NCBI RefSeq assembly: GCF_014652575.1
Contig: NZ_BMZB01000001.1
Span: 248,001 to 312,000, forward strand
DNA: 64,000 nucleotides
Source of the DNA: Asticcacaulis endophyticus
Lineage (GTDB): Bacteria; Pseudomonadota; Alphaproteobacteria; Caulobacterales; Caulobacteraceae
Reading direction: 5' to 3'
Part shown: in pieces, positions 1 through 9,013 of the stretch
Layout of the letters: the number at the start of each line of letters is the position of its first letter
How positions within the stretch are numbered: position 1 is the first letter of the stretch
The notes under the pieces: generated by a model
Database searches by the model: none
Seen by the model: the letters and a program-made list of their open reading frames with translations, nothing else
Told to the model about the DNA's origin: nothing
Position numbers and translations under genes: made by a program

Positions 1-2
1 CC

Positions 3-368
3 CGCTTTATAACCCGGCCTCTGCCGCCGGTGCGGGGGGACACTTTGCTGCTGACCACCGTACGTTCAGAAGGCCAGTTCAACACCATCGTCTATGAGTA
101 CAAAGACAGCTACCGCGGTATGGACGACCGCTGGAGCGTTATGCTGAACGCCGACGACCTCAAGGCTCACGGCCTGAAAGATGGCGACAAAGCCACGCTG
201 CTGTCTGATCATGGGATGATGGCAGACGTTACCGTGAGGGCGTTTGATATAGCGCGCGGGTCGGTCATGGCCTATTACCCCGAAGCCAATATCCTGACCG
301 GCACCGCCGTCGATCCGCGCAGCAAAACACCGGCGTTTAAATCCACGCCGGTGCGTATTATGGCCTAA
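3..368 (+). CDS. Molybdopterin oxidoreductase alpha subunit, YdeP/FdhF-like (3' end only)
   Basis: Only the last ~121 codons lie in the window. The frame is open to the left edge, so the start is outside and the GTG at 30 should not be taken as the start. The segment is the C-terminal molybdopterin-dinucleotide-binding barrel of the formate-dehydrogenase-like YdeP family: the stretch TVRSEGQFNTIVYE, then a domain with LKDGDKATLLSDHG and YYPEANILTG near the end. Family members bind bis-MGD and an Fe-S cluster. The substrate of YdeP-type proteins is not well established, so I give none. It is convergent with the FKBP gene, whose stop abuts this stop with no spacer. Confidence 0.75.
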   Translation, partial: RFITRPLPPVRGDTLLLTTVRSEGQFNTIVYEYKDSYRGMDDRWSVMLNADDLKAHGLKDGDKATLLSDHGMMADVTVRAFDIARGSVMAYYPEANILTGTAVDPRSKTPAFKSTPVRIMA

Positions 369-866
369 TTACTTAGGCTGAATATCAATCAGTTCGATCT
401 TGAAGACCAGCACGCTGCCCGCCGGAATGGGGCCCATCGCCTGATCGCCGTAGCCCATTTCGGCCGGGACATAGAGCATCCAGGTATCGCCCTTGTGCAT
501 CTTTGGGATAGCAATCTGCCAGGCCTTGACCAGCCCTTTTAGAGGAAACGCTGCGGGTACGCCACGGTCATAGGACGAATCGAACGTGGTGCCGTCGATC
601 AGCTTACCTTCATAATGAACCTTAACTGTGTCAGTCACGGCAGGCTGGGGAGCCGTTGGTGTCGGAGACGACACGACCTTATAGTACATCCCACCCTCTA
701 ACGGCAGGACGCCCTCTTCCTTGGCGGTTTTTTCAAGGAAGACCTTGCCCGCCTCGGCATTAGCCGCGACCGCGACCGGATCAGGGCCTTTGTTGCAGGC
801 TGCCACAGCCATGACCGTCACGGCCGTAAGCGCTGCTAACGCGCGTTTAATCCATTCTGAGCGCAT
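369..866 (-). CDS. FKBP-type peptidyl-prolyl cis-trans isomerase, lipoprotein
   Basis: 165 aa from the ATG at 866, which has a GGAG ribosome site about 11 nt upstream; longer in-frame starts run into ilvA and lack family similarity. The N-terminus is a lipoprotein signal with lipobox VAAC (AVAACNKG), so the enzyme is probably anchored facing the periplasm. The C-terminal half is a single FKBP domain: VHYEGKLIDGTTFDSSYDRG, then AIPKMHKGDTWMLYVP, MGYGD and IPAGSVLVFKIELIDI. It would catalyse proline isomerisation during periplasmic protein folding. The start lies inside the last 20 bases of the upstream ilvA, indicating co-transcription, although no functional link is obvious. Confidence 0.88.
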   Translation of the reverse strand: MRSEWIKRALAALTAVTVMAVAACNKGPDPVAVAANAEAGKVFLEKTAKEEGVLPLEGGMYYKVVSSPTPTAPQPAVTDTVKVHYEGKLIDGTTFDSSYDRGVPAAFPLKGLVKAWQIAIPKMHKGDTWMLYVPAEMGYGDQAMGPIPAGSVLVFKIELIDIQPK

Positions 867-2049
867 AGCCCGTTCTCCGCAAAGCTTCTTCAATTTCATA
901 GGCATGGCGGGCGTCCTGGGTCTCGACCATGATGTCGAACTCAGCGCCCTTAGCCGGGACATCGAGCACCAGACGATTGTGCGCCACATCGACGATGTTG
1001 CCGCCCTTATCAGATATCACATCAGCCATGCGCGACAACATACCCGGACGGTCATCGCCCAGAATCCGATAGGTCACGAGGCGCTTTTCACGCACCAGCT
1101 CACGCTGAAGCACGCTGGCCAACAGACGCAGATCGATATTACCACCGCACAGAACCAGACCAACCTTCTGGCCTGCAAACCGTTCGGCATGGCGCAGAAC
1201 CGCCGCGAGGCCCGTAGCCCCCGCGCCTTCGGAGACGGTCTTCTCGACATTGACGAACATGGCGATGCCGCGTTCGATATCGGATTCGTCGATTACGATT
1301 ACATCGTCTACCAAGGGATTGGCGACCGCAAAGGTCAGTTCGCCCACTTCCTTGACCGCAATACCCTCAGCAATAGTCGCCCCACCGGACACGACATTCT
1401 GACGGTTGCGCTTGGCCGCAAAGGACGGATACATGGCCGCCTCGACACCGATGACCTTGATCTTAGGATTGATCGCCTTGGCCGCGACCGCCATGCCCGC
1501 GATCAGGCCACCACCCCCGACCGGCACCAGCAGTACATCAAGATCCGGCACGGTCTCAAGCATCTCAATCGCCAAGGTGCCCTGCCCCGCCATTACGTCA
1601 TAGTCATCAAACGGATGGACATAAACCGCCCCGGCTTCGCGGCACAGATCCTGCGCGTGGGCGGATGATTCGTCGTAGCTGGCACCCGCGATTACCACCT
1701 TGGCGCCAAAGCTCTGGGTCTTTTGAATTTTCACGAACGGCGTGCCCTGCGGCATGACGATGGTCGCCGGAATGCCTAAGCGCGTGGCATGATAGGCTAA
1801 CCCTTGCGCGTGATTGCCGGCCGAGGCCGCATAGACGCCGCGCGCGCGTTCCTCTTCGGTCAACTGCGCCAGTTTATTGAGCGCGCCGCGCTCCTTAAAG
1901 GCCGAAGTCATCTGCTGGTTTTCGTACTTGACCCACAGGCTGACCTTGGTGACCGCACTCAGGCGCTGGGAATAGGCGAACGGCGTCTTTAGCACGTGGC
2001 CCTCGATGCGCTGGGCGGCGGCCTTTACATCGTCAAACGTCAAACTCAT
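847..2049 (-). CDS. ilvA: Threonine ammonia-lyase (threonine dehydratase) with C-terminal ACT domain
   Basis: 400 aa from the ATG at 2049 (GGAA about 7 nt upstream). It deaminates threonine to 2-oxobutanoate using pyridoxal phosphate, the first step towards isoleucine. The PLP lysine sits in TSAFKERGALNK, the phosphate loop is VPVGGGGLIAG and a late glycine motif is LCGGNIDLRLL. Residues from about 325 on form one ACT domain (TYRILGDDRPGMLSRMADVI). The length matches the ~400-aa class with a single ACT domain rather than the longer two-domain E. coli IlvA. It could serve biosynthesis or catabolism. The isoleucine genes at 55-63 kb are on the same chromosome but not in this operon. Confidence 0.88.
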   Translation of the reverse strand: MSLTFDDVKAAAQRIEGHVLKTPFAYSQRLSAVTKVSLWVKYENQQMTSAFKERGALNKLAQLTEEERARGVYAASAGNHAQGLAYHATRLGIPATIVMPQGTPFVKIQKTQSFGAKVVIAGASYDESSAHAQDLCREAGAVYVHPFDDYDVMAGQGTLAIEMLETVPDLDVLLVPVGGGGLIAGMAVAAKAINPKIKVIGVEAAMYPSFAAKRNRQNVVSGGATIAEGIAVKEVGELTFAVANPLVDDVIVIDESDIERGIAMFVNVEKTVSEGAGATGLAAVLRHAERFAGQKVGLVLCGGNIDLRLLASVLQRELVREKRLVTYRILGDDRPGMLSRMADVISDKGGNIVDVAHNRLVLDVPAKGAEFDIMVETQDARHAYEIEEALRRTGYALRMD

Positions 2050-2263
2050 GGGTATTCCGATTACGGTTAGGCAAATGAGGCCCTCCCTTAGCACCGGACT
2101 TTACGCGGCATCTACAAAAAAGGCGGCATCGGTAGTTTATGGCGGCAGTTTTATAGAGTGTGTACAGGGAATGATATTATTTCAATTGATACAATTTTCA
2201 CAAAGGCTATTCATCAAACAACACATATTGACCACTTTGCACGCATTTATTCAGACTTAGGGA

Positions 2264-2292
2264 TTATGGTTTTATCATTATCAGCCTATAAT
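2264..2292 (+). promoter_or_regulatory. Candidate sigma-70-like promoter for nadE
   Basis: A perfect TATAAT lies at 2287-2292, about 40 nt before the nadE start. A weak -35-like TTATGG is at 2264-2269, with a 17-nt spacer. The surrounding 283-bp gap between the divergent ilvA and nadE is AT-rich and holds no gene I can support. This is a sequence match only. Confidence 0.35.
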
Positions 2293-2332
2293 CAGATAAA
2301 TACGATCCAGAAGCGATGAAGAAAGCCATAAA

Positions 2333-4378
2333 ATGCCCAAATTCGACACATCTTCGTCTCATGGCTTTGTTCGCATAGCGTGCGTGACGCCCAAGGTACA
2401 TCTGGCCAATCCGCCCGCCAATCTGGCTGAGCATGTGCAACTGGCCACGCGGGCCGACGAAGCTGGGGCCGATCTGTTGGTCTTTCCAGAACTTAGCCTG
2501 ACCGGCTATTCGCTGGATGATCTGTTTTTGCAGGAGAGTCTATTAGACAGCGCCAAACAGGCGCTGGTCGATCTTATTACGGCGTCGCGTGAGCTACGTC
2601 CCGTCCTAATTGTGGGCGTGCCCCTTCGCGTAAACGGGGCCGTTTATAATTGTGCCTCAGTCATTCAGAATGGTCGCGCCCTTGGTATCGTGCCGAAGAC
2701 CTATCTGCCCAACTATCGCGAATATTACGAGAAGCGCTGGTTTGCATCGGGTCGTGATTTACCGGCTCAAGGCTGTCCCATCCGCTTGAATGATCAAGGT
2801 TGTTGGGTCGATAACGATATGACCTTCGGGGCCCTAGGGTTCGAGGATTTCACCTTTGCCATCGAAATCTGTGAAGACCTGTGGGCACCCCATACGCCGT
2901 CCACCGAACTGGCGCTCAATGGGGCAAATATCATCATTAACCTGTCGGCCTCACCCGTCGTGGTCGGTAAGTCACGCGCGCGCAAGGCCTTGTGTGCAGC
3001 GACCTCTGAGCGCCTGATGTGCGCTTATGCCTATTCTGCGGCTGGCCCCGGCGAATCGACCACTGACCTTGCCTGGGACGGACAATCACTGATTTATGAG
3101 TTAGGGCAGCTCGTCTCGGAAGGAGAGCGTTTCCGATCAGATACAATGACTTTGGCGGACGTAGATGTCGAGCGTATCGCGCTGGATCGCTTACGCAATG
3201 GCACATTTAATGATGCACGCCACATATTCATGAAGGATCAGGAATCGTTTCCGATTGGCTTTGATTACCACCCCCACGACCTGACAGAGTTTCATCGCCA
3301 CGTACCGCGCTTCCCCTATGTGCCTGCCGACAAACACCGGCTGGATGAAGACTGCTATGAAGCCTTCAATATTCAGGTTCACGGCCTGATGCAGCGGCTG
3401 GAAGCGACCGGCACCAAACATGTCGTCATCGGTATTTCGGGCGGGCTTGATTCCACCCATGCTCTTATCGTGGCGTGCAAGGCGTTTGATCGCCTGGGCC
3501 TACCGCGCGAAAACATCCACGGCTACACCATGCCCGGATTTGGCACGACCTTGGGATCAAAGACCGATGCCTTGAAGCTGATGAAGGCTTTGGGCATTTC
3601 CGGCGAAGTGCTTGATATCCGGCCCGCCGCCAAACGGATGCTGATGGACATCGGCCACCCTTACGGGGAGGGTAAGCCGGTCTATGATATCAATTTCGAG
3701 AATGTGCAGGCGGGCCTGCGTACCGATTTCCTGTTCCGGCTGGCCGGTGAGAAAAAGGGCTTTGTGGTCGGCACCGGTGATTTATCGGAACTGGCGCTTG
3801 GCTGGTCAACCTACGGTGTTGGCGACCACATGAGCCACTACAATGTTAATTGCGGCGCGCCTAAGACCCTGATCCAGCACCTGATCCGGTGGGCGGCCAC
3901 TAAGGAATTTGACGCGCGTACCGGCCGGATTTTGAAGTCGGTGCTGGAGCGCGAAATTTCCCCCGAACTGGTGCCGGTCGGAGCCGACGGGGCGCTACAA
4001 AAGACCGAAGATAAGGTTGGCCCCTATGAGCTTCAGGACTTTACGCTGTACTATATCACCCGCTTTGGCCTGAAACCGTCAAAGGTCGCTTATCTGGCAT
4101 ACCAAGCGTGGAAAGACAAAGACGCCGGTGAATGGCCGCAGGATTATCCTGACCATAAAAAGCGCAGCTACACACTGGCCGAGATCAAAAAGTGGATGGA
4201 GGTGTTTCTGTGGCGGTTCTTCACCACCTCGCAGTTCAAGCGCTCGGCCGTGCCCAATGGCCCGAAGCTGATCTCCGGCGGGGCGCTTAGCCCGCGCGGA
4301 GACTGGCGCGCCCCGTCCGATGCCACCGCCAAGATATGGCTGGACGAACTGCGCGCCAATGTGCCCGATCAACTATAG
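2333..4378 (+). CDS. nadE: Glutamine-dependent NAD+ synthetase
   Basis: 681 aa, the length of the long glutamine-dependent class also found in actinobacteria. It amidates nicotinate adenine dinucleotide to NAD+ with ATP. The N-terminal nitrilase-fold glutaminase has the Glu-Lys-Cys triad: Glu about 53 in LLVFPELSLTGYS, Lys about 122 in VPKTYLPNYREYY, Cys about 180 in FAIEICEDLW. The synthetase domain begins near residue 350 with the ATP loop VIGISGGLDSTHAL (about 368), followed by GTGDLSELALGWSTYG. The gene stands alone. Its last 10 bases overlap the 3' end of the convergent SGNH hydrolase gene. Confidence 0.95.
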   Translation: MPKFDTSSSHGFVRIACVTPKVHLANPPANLAEHVQLATRADEAGADLLVFPELSLTGYSLDDLFLQESLLDSAKQALVDLITASRELRPVLIVGVPLRVNGAVYNCASVIQNGRALGIVPKTYLPNYREYYEKRWFASGRDLPAQGCPIRLNDQGCWVDNDMTFGALGFEDFTFAIEICEDLWAPHTPSTELALNGANIIINLSASPVVVGKSRARKALCAATSERLMCAYAYSAAGPGESTTDLAWDGQSLIYELGQLVSEGERFRSDTMTLADVDVERIALDRLRNGTFNDARHIFMKDQESFPIGFDYHPHDLTEFHRHVPRFPYVPADKHRLDEDCYEAFNIQVHGLMQRLEATGTKHVVIGISGGLDSTHALIVACKAFDRLGLPRENIHGYTMPGFGTTLGSKTDALKLMKALGISGEVLDIRPAAKRMLMDIGHPYGEGKPVYDINFENVQAGLRTDFLFRLAGEKKGFVVGTGDLSELALGWSTYGVGDHMSHYNVNCGAPKTLIQHLIRWAATKEFDARTGRILKSVLEREISPELVPVGADGALQKTEDKVGPYELQDFTLYYITRFGLKPSKVAYLAYQAWKDKDAGEWPQDYPDHKKRSYTLAEIKKWMEVFLWRFFTTSQFKRSAVPNGPKLISGGALSPRGDWRAPSDATAKIWLDELRANVPDQL

Positions 4379-5529
4379 ATGAGATCAGCGACCGCCGTGG
4401 CGATCTGAGCATAGCCGCTGACATTGGGGTGCAGGGTGTCGCGCATCCAGCCGGTCGCATTGGCGGTGGTATAGTCGGTAAAGCGGGTACGCAGGTCAAT
4501 GACCGGCACTCCATTCGTGACCCCAAGCGCGACCACCGCCGCCGATAGCGTGTTGAGATTGGCGACATAGCTGGTGCCGATAGGGCTTGGAGCCATCAAA
4601 ACCACATCCGCCCCCGCCACCTTGGCCGCGGTAATCACCGACTGAACATGGCTGGAAAAGGTGGCTGTGGCGGTAGGTGAAGCCTGATTGGCGTCATTAA
4701 TACCGATATTGATAATCACCAGATCCGGGTCATAGGCACCAATGGCATTGACCGGGCCATAGGCATAACCAGAGCCATTATTGAGATCGGAGGCCTTGGC
4801 GCCCGACCAACCCGCATTGAGCACCGATATTTCCTTGATCGCCGAATTATAGGCGATGATCCCGGCCAGATAGGTGGCCTCGGTATTCTGTGCGCGAATA
4901 TTAAGCACATTGGCGCCCAGAGCTGTTGTCAAGGTATATTTTTCAAACACCCCCGGCGGCGATGGGGTTTGCATGTTCGAGATGGTCGCCAGATCAGCGC
5001 CATCATTGACGCTCAAAATCCATGCCCGCGCATTGCCACCCGCCTTGGGGTTATAGACCTCGAACGTGTCGCAGGCATTGAGCGGCGCGAAATTGTATTT
5101 CGACGGCGGATTATATCCCGACGCCATCGTGTGATAGCCACCCAGAGTCGAGCCGTTCACCCCGCTCGCCGTGGAAAACGCCCAGCCCTGTAAGGCGGGA
5201 AAGGTCACCCGGCTGTCATAAAGACGGGTATCGGCGGCGTTGTTATTGCCTATGATTGATGACCCTGATGCCACGCCGCCACGGGCATTGATAAGGGCGG
5301 CCAGTTGGTTGGGCCAGGCACCGGCCTTATTGTTATCGCCCATCCCCGCGGCATAGGCCCCGTGTCCCGCCGTGGTGGAGTCGCCAATGCACAGGATACG
5401 GGCATTGCGCTCACCCGCCGCCACCGCAGCACGGGCGGCGCGCCAGATCGGCAGGTCAGGCACAACCGGCCCGCGCACACGGCGGCGACAAGCCGCCACC
5501 TGCGGCAGCTTTAATCCTAATGAGGGCAT
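4369..5529 (-). CDS. SGNH/GDSL-type hydrolase, possibly virion-derived
   Basis: 386 aa. Residues about 45 on form an SGNH fold: block I ILCIGDSTTAGHG with nucleophile Ser, block III NIGINDANQ, and block V DTLHPNVSGYAQIA with the Asp-His pair. The family cleaves esters, often acetyl groups on polysaccharides. There is no signal peptide. Instead the protein opens with MPSLGLKLPQVAACRRR, a short Leu/Gly plus Arg opening of a kind seen on some phage and gene-transfer-agent virion proteins (from memory, not checked). The start shares one base with the stop of the small upstream gene (TAATG), so translation is probably coupled. The partner suggests a surface-glycan-binding or -cutting fibre, but an ordinary intracellular esterase remains possible. 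Confidence 0.75.
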   Translation of the reverse strand: MPSLGLKLPQVAACRRRVRGPVVPDLPIWRAARAAVAAGERNARILCIGDSTTAGHGAYAAGMGDNNKAGAWPNQLAALINARGGVASGSSIIGNNNAADTRLYDSRVTFPALQGWAFSTASGVNGSTLGGYHTMASGYNPPSKYNFAPLNACDTFEVYNPKAGGNARAWILSVNDGADLATISNMQTPSPPGVFEKYTLTTALGANVLNIRAQNTEATYLAGIIAYNSAIKEISVLNAGWSGAKASDLNNGSGYAYGPVNAIGAYDPDLVIINIGINDANQASPTATATFSSHVQSVITAAKVAGADVVLMAPSPIGTSYVANLNTLSAAVVALGVTNGVPVIDLRTRFTDYTTANATGWMRDTLHPNVSGYAQIATAVADLIYS

Positions 5530-5834
5530 TAGTTATAAAGCCCCCAGACGGTGGCCGTGCCGCTACCTACCACCGATAAGGCCGATACCCGCCGCACAGA
5601 GGTGTCAGAGACCCAGCCGTCAGCCACTTCGACCGTCACGGTCTGGGCATCGTCATTGTCGGTCGGGATATAGGTCAGGCTGGCGCGGCCGCCACCGGTG
5701 ACATGGACCACCACGGCCTTGGTGTAGGGATCAAGGTCGGACGCACCGGGCGTAATCGGGTGTTTGCGCCGCGCCTGGCTCTGCGGCGTCGGCATGGAGG
5801 ATGGGAACTGATCGCGATCGCGGGAATAGGGCAT
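5529..5834 (-). CDS. Small protein resembling gene-transfer-agent head-spike base (Rcc01079-like)
   Basis: 101 aa, short and beta-rich with no signal peptide. The pattern DLDPYTKAVVVHVTGGG followed by ASLTYIP and a C-terminal VRRVSALSVVGSGTATVWGLY resembles the spike-base family named after Rhodobacter capsulatus GTA protein Rcc01079, in which a beta domain ends in a hydrophobic strand plus GLY/GLW. The assignment is from pattern memory, not a search. It lies 60 nt downstream of the serine hydrolase and is coupled to the SGNH hydrolase through TAATG. No other GTA or phage structural gene is in the window, so it would be an orphan. Confidence 0.5.
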   Translation of the reverse strand: MPYSRDRDQFPSSMPTPQSQARRKHPITPGASDLDPYTKAVVVHVTGGGRASLTYIPTDNDDAQTVTVEVADGWVSDTSVRRVSALSVVGSGTATVWGLYN

Positions 5835-5894
5835 GGATTAAGCCTCTGCTGGAAAAACCAGCCTTGAGGCTAAACGGCCCTTTCACTGCGGGGA

Positions 5895-7322
5895 TCAGGT
5901 GGTGGATAAGCCTGCGGCGCGGACACTCATCAGGGCGATCGAGACAGCTTTTTGAGTTTCCGGGGCAGCGTCATTCCCCGCGCTGGCGCAGACCACACCG
6001 GCTTTAGGATCAACCATCACTTCGCCGTACCAGACGGTGTTCGATCCGTTGTGCCATAAGCTGCCGTCTTTGCGCACTACCCAGCCCATAGCGTAGTCAC
6101 CACCATATGGCGGCGTGTGCAGGGTATGCCAGGATGCGGCTTTTAGGAACGCTTGCGGCTGGTCGCGGTGGGCGGACAAATAGGTGAGCATATCCGCCAG
6201 CGACATATGCACCCGACCGGCAGGCCCCAAAGCGACGGGGTTATCATTGACAATTTTTGGCCCAACCGGTGCCGGTTTGCGCACCTTACCAGAGACCGCA
6301 TGGCCGAGCGGCTGATCGATCATACCGGCCCGGCCCGGCGCCCCAAATCCGGCCGATGACAGCCCCAAAGGATCAAAAACATGGGCCCTGATCAAGGTTT
6401 CCCACGGCTGACCGGTAATATCTTCCAGCATGGCGCCCGCGACAATATAACCATTATTCGAATAGACCATTTTCTCAGCCAAAGCCCCAACCGGCTTTTG
6501 CTTCAGCGCCGTTAAGGCATAGCGCCTACGCTCCTCGCGTGCATCGAGCAAAGGATCGCGCGAATAGGCCATGAGGTGAAACATATCGATATTGGGCTGC
6601 AAACCCGCCCGGTGGCTTAACAAATGCCGGAACGTCGCGTCGGCATAGGCGGGATTAATGTCTTTTGGGAAAACTGATGCGACGCGGGTATCCCAACTGA
6701 CTTTACCCGCCTCAACCAGACGTGCCACAAGGGTCGCGGTCATGGATTTGGTGATCGAGCCCCAATGCCACTGATCCGTCGGCTGAACCGCAATTTCGTC
6801 CTCCACTGAGCGTGCGCCATTGACAATGATCAGCGGAGCCTTGCCTTGGACTTGCGCCGCTGCCCCCAAGGCTGGTGTTCCCGCCTCAGCCCGCAGGCTT
6901 TGCAGCAAGGTGAGCGTCAGCGGTTTGGCCGCAACCGGCGGAACCTCGGCCATCGCCTCACCCCGTTTAAGCGTCAGCGGAATGGCTGCCCCTTGCGTAA
7001 ACGTGCCAGTCAGGGTGTCCTTGTCGGTCAGTTCGCCTTCAAACCGCGCCCCTATGGCACTGAAGGTCAGGCCAAGTTTCGCCCCTTCGATTCTGACCGA
7101 ACTGGCCGAAATTTCGGCATTGCCCTGATCAAGGCTGATCACCCGCGCGGTTTTGGCATCGGATATGATAAACCGCAGCCTGAGCGAGGTCGCACCAATA
7201 TTCAGCGTCCCCGACCATTTGCCTATAAGGTCGGATTCCGCCGCCCTTGACGCGCCGGAGCATCCAATCAACCCCGCAGAGGCCAGCAGTGACTTAAGAT
7301 GCAAACGGCGCGATATTGACAT
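5895..7322 (-). CDS. Serine hydrolase of the beta-lactamase class C / penicillin-binding family, lipoprotein
   Basis: 475 aa from the ATG at 7322, preceded by a strong CAGGGGG site; the 18 extra codons upstream are not needed. The N-terminus is a signal with lipobox LIGC (ASAGLIGCSGA), so it is probably a periplasmic lipoprotein. Residues about 25-140 form a small beta domain (LIGKWSGTLNIG). The catalytic domain follows with SITK (nucleophile Ser and Lys), the tyrosine motif YSNNGY, and a late WHNGSN that stands where the KTG motif usually lies. Family members include esterases, D-aminopeptidases and PBP4-like carboxypeptidases; the substrate cannot be told from the sequence. Confidence 0.82.
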   Translation of the reverse strand: MSISRRLHLKSLLASAGLIGCSGASRAAESDLIGKWSGTLNIGATSLRLRFIISDAKTARVISLDQGNAEISASSVRIEGAKLGLTFSAIGARFEGELTDKDTLTGTFTQGAAIPLTLKRGEAMAEVPPVAAKPLTLTLLQSLRAEAGTPALGAAAQVQGKAPLIIVNGARSVEDEIAVQPTDQWHWGSITKSMTATLVARLVEAGKVSWDTRVASVFPKDINPAYADATFRHLLSHRAGLQPNIDMFHLMAYSRDPLLDAREERRRYALTALKQKPVGALAEKMVYSNNGYIVAGAMLEDITGQPWETLIRAHVFDPLGLSSAGFGAPGRAGMIDQPLGHAVSGKVRKPAPVGPKIVNDNPVALGPAGRVHMSLADMLTYLSAHRDQPQAFLKAASWHTLHTPPYGGDYAMGWVVRKDGSLWHNGSNTVWYGEVMVDPKAGVVCASAGNDAAPETQKAVSIALMSVRAAGLSTT

Positions 7323-7405
7323 GAAAGCCCCCTGATATGTGGCCGGAAGGATCGGGCAACCGGCCACCACAATCAAGTGAATTTCATGTCACATCCGTAA
7401 CCATA

Positions 7406-9013
7406 TCAACCCTTAACGCGCTTGATCAACGCGGTCGTCGACGCATCGTGCGGCGCGATGGCGTCACCGGTGATGTCCTTCAACACCGAGGTCGCCAGAG
7501 TCTTACCCAGTTCAACGCCCCACTGATCAAAGCTGTTCAGCCCCATGACAATCCCTTCGGCAAAGGTCTTATGTTCATAAAGCGCCAGAAGTGAGCCCAG
7601 GGTTTCCGGGGTCAGTTCATTGAGCAGAACCGTCGTTGACGGCTTATTGCCGGGGCAGACCTTTTGCGGGGCGATGATTTTGGTCTGAGCTTCATCAAGG
7701 CCCATCGCCTTGCATTCGGCTTCGGCGGTCGCGTAGGACTTACCGACCATAAAGGCTTCGCCCTGAGCGATGACGTTCGATAGCAGTTTTTGTTGCATGT
7801 CAGCCGACGCCTCAGAATTGTGCTGAACGGCGATCAGTTCCAGCGGCACGACGTCTTCCGACTGGTGCAACATCTGGAAGAAGGCGTGCTGGGCATTAGT
7901 ACCTTCATCGCCGAACACCACCGGACAGGTCGCCGAGGCCAACACCTCACCGGTCGGCGAGGTACGCTTGCCGTTTGATTCCATCTCAAGCTGTTGCAGG
8001 AAGGCTGCCAGACGGCGCAGGCGGTGGACATAGGGGATCACCGCGCGCGACGGACGGTCCAGACCGATGCGGTTGAAGATTTGCGCCGCCGCCAGCAGCA
8101 CCGGCGCATTCTTATTCAGCGGCGCATGATAAAAATGCTGATCCATCTCATAGGCACCGTTAAGCAAGCGCTCATAGACGTCAAAGCCGAGTGCGATGAT
8201 GACGCTCAACGACACCGCCGACCACAGCGAGTAGCGCCCGCCGACCCAATCCTTGAAACCGAACACCCGGTCGGGCGCAATGCCATAAGCCCCGGTTTTA
8301 TCGGGGGCGGCAGAGACAGCGGCCATATGGGCCTTGGCCTTATCCTCACCCAAATGTTTGATCAGCCAGTCACGAGCCCCCACAAAATTCGCCAGGGTTT
8401 CCTGCGTCGTGAAAGTCTTGGAAACGGCGATCACCAGCGTCTCTTCGGCATCAAGACCCGCCAAAGCCAGAGCCAGTTCTGAGCCATCGACATTGGCCAC
8501 AAAGCGGATGTCGATGTCCGGATTAAGGGCCGCCAAACCTTGGTAAACCAGACGTGGCCCAAGATCCGACCCGCCAATCCCGATGTGAACTATGGTCTTG
8601 AATTTTTTGCCGGTGGCACCGGTGATGGTGCCCGACCGGATCGCCCCTGCATAGGCCTGCATCGCCTTGCGGGCAGACGCCACATCTTCGGTGATCTCAG
8701 GGCCGCGCAGGCCCAGATTGTTGGCGTCGGAATCGCGCAAAGCCACATGCAAAACGGCGCGGTTTTCCGACACGTTGATGGCCTGCCCCGACCACATGCG
8801 CTCCTGTGCGCCCTTGAGGTTGGCGGCTTCAAACAGTTTCAGCGCCGACTTAAACCCGGCATCGGACCAGCTTTGCTTGGAGACATCGACATAAAGCCCC
8901 GCCACCTCAAGGCTCAAGGCCTCAAGCCGTGACGGATCGGCGGTAAAGTGATCGACAATAGCCGTCTTGGCATCGGCCTTGGCCTGGGACTTCAACGCAT
9001 CAAACGCACTCAT
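7406..9013 (-). CDS. pgi: Glucose-6-phosphate isomerase
   Basis: 535 aa, usual length for bacterial Pgi. It interconverts glucose-6-phosphate and fructose-6-phosphate in the cytosol. Diagnostic segments are the sugar-phosphate loop HIGIGGSDLGPRLVY, GGRYSLWSAVSLS, the catalytic-Glu region and DEGTNAQHAFFQMLHQ, and a C-terminal segment with FDQWGVELGK. Its ATG overlaps the stop of the glycosyltransferase gene (ATGA), making it the last gene of a GST-queG-GT2-pgi operon. This context is unusual, since the partners have no shared pathway. Confidence 0.96.
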   Translation of the reverse strand: MSAFDALKSQAKADAKTAIVDHFTADPSRLEALSLEVAGLYVDVSKQSWSDAGFKSALKLFEAANLKGAQERMWSGQAINVSENRAVLHVALRDSDANNLGLRGPEITEDVASARKAMQAYAGAIRSGTITGATGKKFKTIVHIGIGGSDLGPRLVYQGLAALNPDIDIRFVANVDGSELALALAGLDAEETLVIAVSKTFTTQETLANFVGARDWLIKHLGEDKAKAHMAAVSAAPDKTGAYGIAPDRVFGFKDWVGGRYSLWSAVSLSVIIALGFDVYERLLNGAYEMDQHFYHAPLNKNAPVLLAAAQIFNRIGLDRPSRAVIPYVHRLRRLAAFLQQLEMESNGKRTSPTGEVLASATCPVVFGDEGTNAQHAFFQMLHQSEDVVPLELIAVQHNSEASADMQQKLLSNVIAQGEAFMVGKSYATAEAECKAMGLDEAQTKIIAPQKVCPGNKPSTTVLLNELTPETLGSLLALYEHKTFAEGIVMGLNSFDQWGVELGKTLATSVLKDITGDAIAPHDASTTALIKRVKG

